Origin: Phytophthora quininea
Taxonomy: Eukaryota; Oomycota; Peronosporomycetes; Peronosporales; Peronosporaceae
Direction: 5' to 3'
Length of the DNA stretch: 64,000 nucleotides
Assembly (NCBI GenBank): GCA_011947345.1
Contig: JAAVTG010000531.1
Span: 496,001-560,000 of the forward strand
The stretch's first letter is position 1; each line of letters starts with the position of its first letter. Below are positions 58,695-64,000 of this stretch, piece after piece. The notes under the pieces were generated by a model that was given only the letters and a program-made list of their open reading frames with translations, was not told where the DNA came from and did no database searches. Both the position numbers and the translations under genes were made by a program.

Positions 58695-60027
58695 CTAAAT
58701 ATGAAAGTTCTGGGCAGCCGCGACTTCAGGCTTGGTCAACTCTGTGCTTCCTGTGGGAGACGTAGAGGCCGTGGACTTGGCGGTCATGACGTTCTCCTTG
58801 TCCATGCCGAACGAGTCGCGCGACATAAAGAGGTCCGTGCAGGACGCCGGCGTCTGCGCCGCATACAGCAGATTGGCCGGCAGCGACTCCTCCAGCTCGG
58901 CGGTGCTCTGCGCCACGATCTTCTCGAGCTCCTTGGCGTTGCGCATCTGCAGCTGGGCGAACTCCAGGAATAGTCTCTTGAGCTCCACAGCCTTCAGGCC
59001 ACGGAAGCGAGCCACTTCACGCATGACGCGCGAGTGAACGCGTTCGAATTCGTCCTTGGCGGCCACCAGGTCGTTGCTGAGGCGCGCCGCAGAGGGCGAG
59101 TCCTCGCCGTCGCCGTTGACAGCCTTGCGGTGCGCTGCCAGCTGTGCCTGGTACAGGAACCGACGGTCCTCGCGCACATCCAGCGCCTTCTGCACAGCCT
59201 TAATCCAACGGGCCAGGTCGTTGACACTGGCCGAGAAGGCCTCCAGCTCCGCGTCCATTTGACGCGCGCGTGTCCAGCATGGCCAGAAGCGCGCTGTAGT
59301 AGCTGGTGGGCATCTCGGCATTCTCCTCCTCGGCGTCGGCCACCCAGTTGAGGCACTCGATGAGGTCGCAGTGAGCTCCGGCCGCCAGCTTGTTCTGGGC
59401 GCTGGCGGCGCGCACCTTGCTCTTGAGGCTCTGGATCTGTGCGTTGAGCTTGCTGACGTACTTGGCCACCTTGGTGAACTCTGGGTCCTCAACCACCTTG
59501 CTGTTCTCGCCGTCCTCGCCGCCGCGGGAGCCGAACAGGTTGAGCGTGTCGTTCTCGACCATGCGCTGGTACGTCTTGCCCCACCAGTTGTTGAGCATCT
59601 GCGTGCGCTGCACGACGGACGAGACGGACGTGGCGTCGCGCTGGGCCTCGGCCTTGAGCGCCGTCAGCTCCACAGCCGAGCACTCGAGGAAGCTCGTGAA
59701 GAAGTTGGAGTTGCGCAGCTCGTCGTGGTCCACGACCTTGCGCAGGAAGCGCTCGAGTCCGTGGCGACGGTGCTCGAGGAACTCGGGGCCCTGCAGCAGC
59801 CCCACCGTCTTGGCCGGCAGCGGCGGGATCACGTAGCCCGCGCACTGCTTGGAGAGCTGGTGGTGCAGCCACAGGAAGTCCGAGTAGCGGCGGTCCACGA
59901 CCACGTCCTCGGCCGAGGTGACCTTGTACACGTAGTACGAGTTGACGCCGTCGCCGACCTTGCCGGCGGGGCCCACGGTGATGTCACCCGGCAGGCTGCG
60001 CGTGCTCAGGTCGGACTCGCTGCTCAT
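58695..60027 (-). CDS. PX-BAR sorting nexin
   Basis: ATG 60027 (MSSESDLSTRSLPGDITV). The PX domain has VVDRRYSDFLWLHHQLSKQ, then IPPLPAKTVGLL, then FLEHRRHGLERFLRKVVDHD, with the RRYSDF Arg and the distal basic cluster expected for PI3P binding. A helical BAR-like C-terminal half follows (GKTYQRMVENDTLNLFGS, DLARWIKAVQKALDVREDRR, VMREVARFRGLKAVELKRLF). The frame shifts near 59264-59272, where a CG dinucleotide repeat appears one unit short. The product has about 445 residues. Such nexins tubulate and sort cargo from endosomes, often with retromer or as SNX4-type dimers; the subgroup is not clear. Confidence 0.88.
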
Positions 60028-60070
60028 GGTCTGTGGAGAGAGGTGTCTTGCTGCTTGCTGCGGACGAAGA

Positions 60071-60085
60071 GGTTTCGAGAATGAG
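60071..60085 (-). promoter_or_regulatory. initiator-like element of the sorting nexin gene
   Basis: The minus strand reads GCTCATTCTCGAAAC about 45-58 bases before the start codon. TCATTCT fits the oomycete initiator core (YCAYTYY). Confidence 0.4.
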
Positions 60086-61449
60086 CAGGTCTGCTAGACC
60101 AGCGCTTGGATTTGCCTCCACAGCGACGAAACGGACGCCGTCTAGGACGGCGCGAAAGGCCACTCGTCACGACGAGGCACGCTTTTCGTTTCGTCGTGAA
60201 TGCGTTGACTGGGGAAATGTATGGCCGCGGCCTGATATCCAGCTCCAGCTGCGCGCTTTGATCGGATGCGCTGCTGTCAAGGTCATGGCGGCGGGCCTTG
60301 CGGTGTCCATTGCTCTTCTACATCCCGGTCTCCGAGGCTCGCAATGCAACGGCGAGACTGGCAGGTTACTCACCGCGTTCGAACCAGCGCGGCATGGCGA
60401 CGAACATCCCTACACGGGTAACCGCTACTACTACTGAGCGCTGCAACCGTGCTGGGCATGCGAAATGAAAAGCACAGCAATATTGCCTCGGCCGGCGGCA
60501 CGTGGGAAGATCAGGCGGTCTCTGGTGACCGCTTAGCCAATCCACGAGAGATTTCCGAGGCCTCAAGGTGTTGGTAGGCGCGCTTGGCTCGTCTTGTGCG
60601 TTGAAGCAGCAGCCCAGCAGCGTGATCGACTCAAAAACACCCAAGTCGCTCAGGATAAGACGCCGTTGCAAAGCGTTCCCACACGGCAGTTTGGTCCGGC
60701 GCAAGCGAGCTCCTCTCGAGCAAAATTTGGCCCCGCGTTCGCCGCACGGTCCGCTTGGCGCTCTTCATGTGGCCGCGCAAAGTGGCTTTGCTTGATGTGA
60801 TTCTCGAAACGGCTGCTTTCAGCAATCGAACAAGAGGCCTTTGGTGTTTGGATACCGCTGGGGCCATGGTCCTCGTGCTGCGTGCTCAAAAGGCAACAAG
60901 CTCGCGTTCTTCGCAGTTACCACACAAGTCGCTGAGCCCCACAGTTTCGACAGGGTTTGCTAACGGCATCCATTCACGGTTTCTACAAGTTTCAGCGTCG
61001 CTGCTTGGCAACTTGAGCAAGGGCCAGTCGACTCGGAGAACGTGGTCCAACAACGCGATACAAGCAGCACATCGCACCAATATCGGTCTGCCAGCTCAAA
61101 TTCTCCACTCGACGGACGTTCCGGTGAGTAAAAGTCATCCGCGTAGATGCTCGCTCGCATCATGTGCTGAACAATGTCAAGCTGAGCTGCAGTCGTTGTC
61201 GCGAGGGGTATCAAACAACACTATCCTGACCAGGATGGCCTTCATCATGTCGACAAGGATCGGCTTGTGCGAAACTCCACCATGAACCAGCATCTTGGAT
61301 AATGATCAGCGAACTGCCCCGCAAACGTCTTCGGAAGACGGTCTTCCCGATACTGCAACTGCTCGAGTAACCATCAGTGGATAACTTACCGCCAGCTGAA
61401 ACGGAACAGACAAACCCCACAATACCCGTACCATTTCAACAGCTTACAC
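60086..61449. other. region without a supported gene
   Basis: About 1.35 kb between the nexin promoter and the VPS55 stop. A 176-codon plus-strand frame at 60755-61285 and overlapping minus-strand frames (for example 61214-60960 with HMMRASIYADDFYSPERPSS) exist. None has a recognisable family or a consistent exon structure, so no gene is called. It may be a decayed gene on the minus strand. Confidence 0.3.
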
Positions 61450-62055
61450 TTAGTCTCTGTTCATGAACGCCAGGAACATGAAGGCCACTAGCACAAGCAC
61501 ATCGGACGCCACAAGCCAGCCCATCTGAGAGCCATTAATCTACAGCAATTGCACAGAATAAGTCGCTACACAATCCCTTGGAGCTCTTTAGAGAACCATC
61601 TACGTACCGCATCGACGCGATACAGCACCGAAGGAATAGCGACCGCCATCACCCAGAAAAACGCCTCGAAGAAGCAGCCGAAGCTTGTCCACGCGCTGTA
61701 ATTGCGGGGCGTAAGCTAACTGAGCAAACTAGACGGTAGAACCCACACCAACCTGAGGTCGTCTCCGCCTGATAAAGTCGAGAAAATTGCCGCCGTCATC
61801 GGTAGCAGCACGTAGGGAAACACTACAAAGAAAACAGCTCACAACAGCATGAATTCATCAGCCAGAGTTTAGTGATACGACATGTTCTTACAGACAAAGA
61901 GCCCCCAGGGCGTCTCGTACGCGGCGGAAGCCACAATGACGCCCACCAGCGCCAGCAGCAGCAGCGCTCCCGCCACATACGATTGAACACCTGCACAAAA
62001 GCAACCGTCAGTGCACGCACCAGCCAACTACTATCCAAGCCATACTTCGCTTCAT
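61450..62055 (-). CDS. VPS55: VPS55/LEPROT-family endosomal membrane protein
   Basis: Five small exons: 62055-62046 (only 10 nt), 61990-61892, 61822-61753, 61715-61608 and 61539-61450. The joined product of about 125 residues begins MKRSVQSYVAGALLLLALVG and has four membrane helices, the size and layout of VPS55 and LEPROT (131 residues). Visible segments are YETPWGLFVLFPYVLLPMTA, SAWTSFGCFFEAFFWVMAVA and MGWLVASDVLVLVAFMFLAF. Exon 4 needs one base in the GGGG 61706-61709 (CCCC on the coding strand) to stay in frame. VPS55 works with VPS68 in endosome-to-vacuole transport. It is divergent from RBBP4, 186 bp apart. Family assignment is from topology and loose sequence likeness. Confidence 0.75.
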
Positions 62056-62154
62056 CTTTCTCAATCAAAAAGGTATCTACATAACGCATGAATATCAATT
62101 TACTGCAACTCTCTATCCAATTAAAATATTATGTTCAAAGAAGCCTCGCTTTGA

Positions 62155-63757
<1,603 letters not shown>

Positions 63758-64000
63758 GCTGGAAGGAACAAAAGTGGTTAGCTTGCAGCGAAGTCGTCAC
63801 CCGTGACAAGTTGCTAGGGATGGCAATAAAAAATGAATGTACTTAGAACGCTGCGTAGATATTGGAGCCCGTTGGACAGCAACACACCTTCGTAATCGTG
63901 GGTTTCTCACGATTTCGCATCATCCACGATTGGCTACTAAAAAAACTTCAGATTCGCAACGGTTTTCCATTCCTGCTTTTGCAGTCCAAGCACCACGTCA
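63758..64000. other. 3' flank of RBBP4-like gene
   Basis: The downstream 243 bases include AATAAAAAATG about 65 bases after the stop, a plausible polyadenylation signal. Beyond that nothing is recognisable before the window ends. Confidence 0.4.

Noticed and set aside
60755..61285. 176-codon plus-strand frame between the nexin and VPS55 genes
   Set aside because: No motif, no intron structure and composition unlike neighbouring genes. Kept only as an unresolved region.

Overview
The window is a eukaryotic nuclear segment that reads like an oomycete (Phytophthora/Peronosporales type). Genes are compact and lie on both strands. They carry few GT-AG introns, mostly 48-75 nt, and several start-site regions resemble the oomycete initiator (TCAYTYY followed by ATTTTC). 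The transposon relics are hAT, Crypton and Tc1/mariner types. I see no rRNA, tRNA, CRISPR or bacterial-type operon, and identification of the organism is an inference from gene style only.

Layout. 1-7.4 kb, all minus strand: the 5' part of a CEP57-like coiled-coil gene, an FAD fumarate-reductase-like gene, and a plasma-membrane-type Ca2+ ATPase. 7.4-12 kb is gene-poor and holds a 1,434-bp hAT element with clean ends and an 8-bp target duplication. 12-22 kb: Na+/phosphate cotransporter, mitochondrial GrpE, a small four-helix membrane protein, farnesyl/geranylgeranyltransferase alpha, AP-1 gamma-adaptin, glutaryl-CoA dehydrogenase. 22.7-29.6 kb is an inverted duplication: USP deubiquitinase (+), truncated hnRNP-Q-acidic-domain gene copy (-), full hnRNP-Q-acidic-domain gene (+), dead USP copy (-). 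29.8-43.8 kb: a tail-anchored KEAVEE-repeat protein, a degenerate region, an Asn/Ser-rich protein, DONSON, a TrhO/TSTD2 rhodanese, a protein with an RPA32-binding-type helix, and a myotubularin phosphatase. 44-47.8 kb: a Tc1/mariner fragment and a decayed Crypton tyrosine-recombinase element. 48-64 kb: an acidic repeat IQ-motif protein, SYF1/XAB2, a P4-ATPase flippase, a PX-BAR sorting nexin, VPS55/LEPROT and RBBP4/MSI1.

Functionally these are mostly housekeeping genes without a shared pathway. Membrane traffic is well represented (AP-1 gamma, myotubularin, P4 flippase, PX-BAR nexin, VPS55), as are chromosome and replication functions (DONSON, RPA-binding-motif protein, RBBP4). Neighbouring pairs are often divergent and share short promoters: GrpE/membrane protein, DONSON/TrhO, SYF1/P4-ATPase, VPS55/RBBP4.

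A caution applies to the whole window. About 35 conserved reading frames are broken, and almost all breaks are the loss of one base, nearly always in a homopolymer; two are losses of one dinucleotide repeat unit. I read these as residual long-read sequencing errors, so gene spans are given across the breaks. True pseudogenes (USP copy B, Crypton) carry in-frame stop codons instead.
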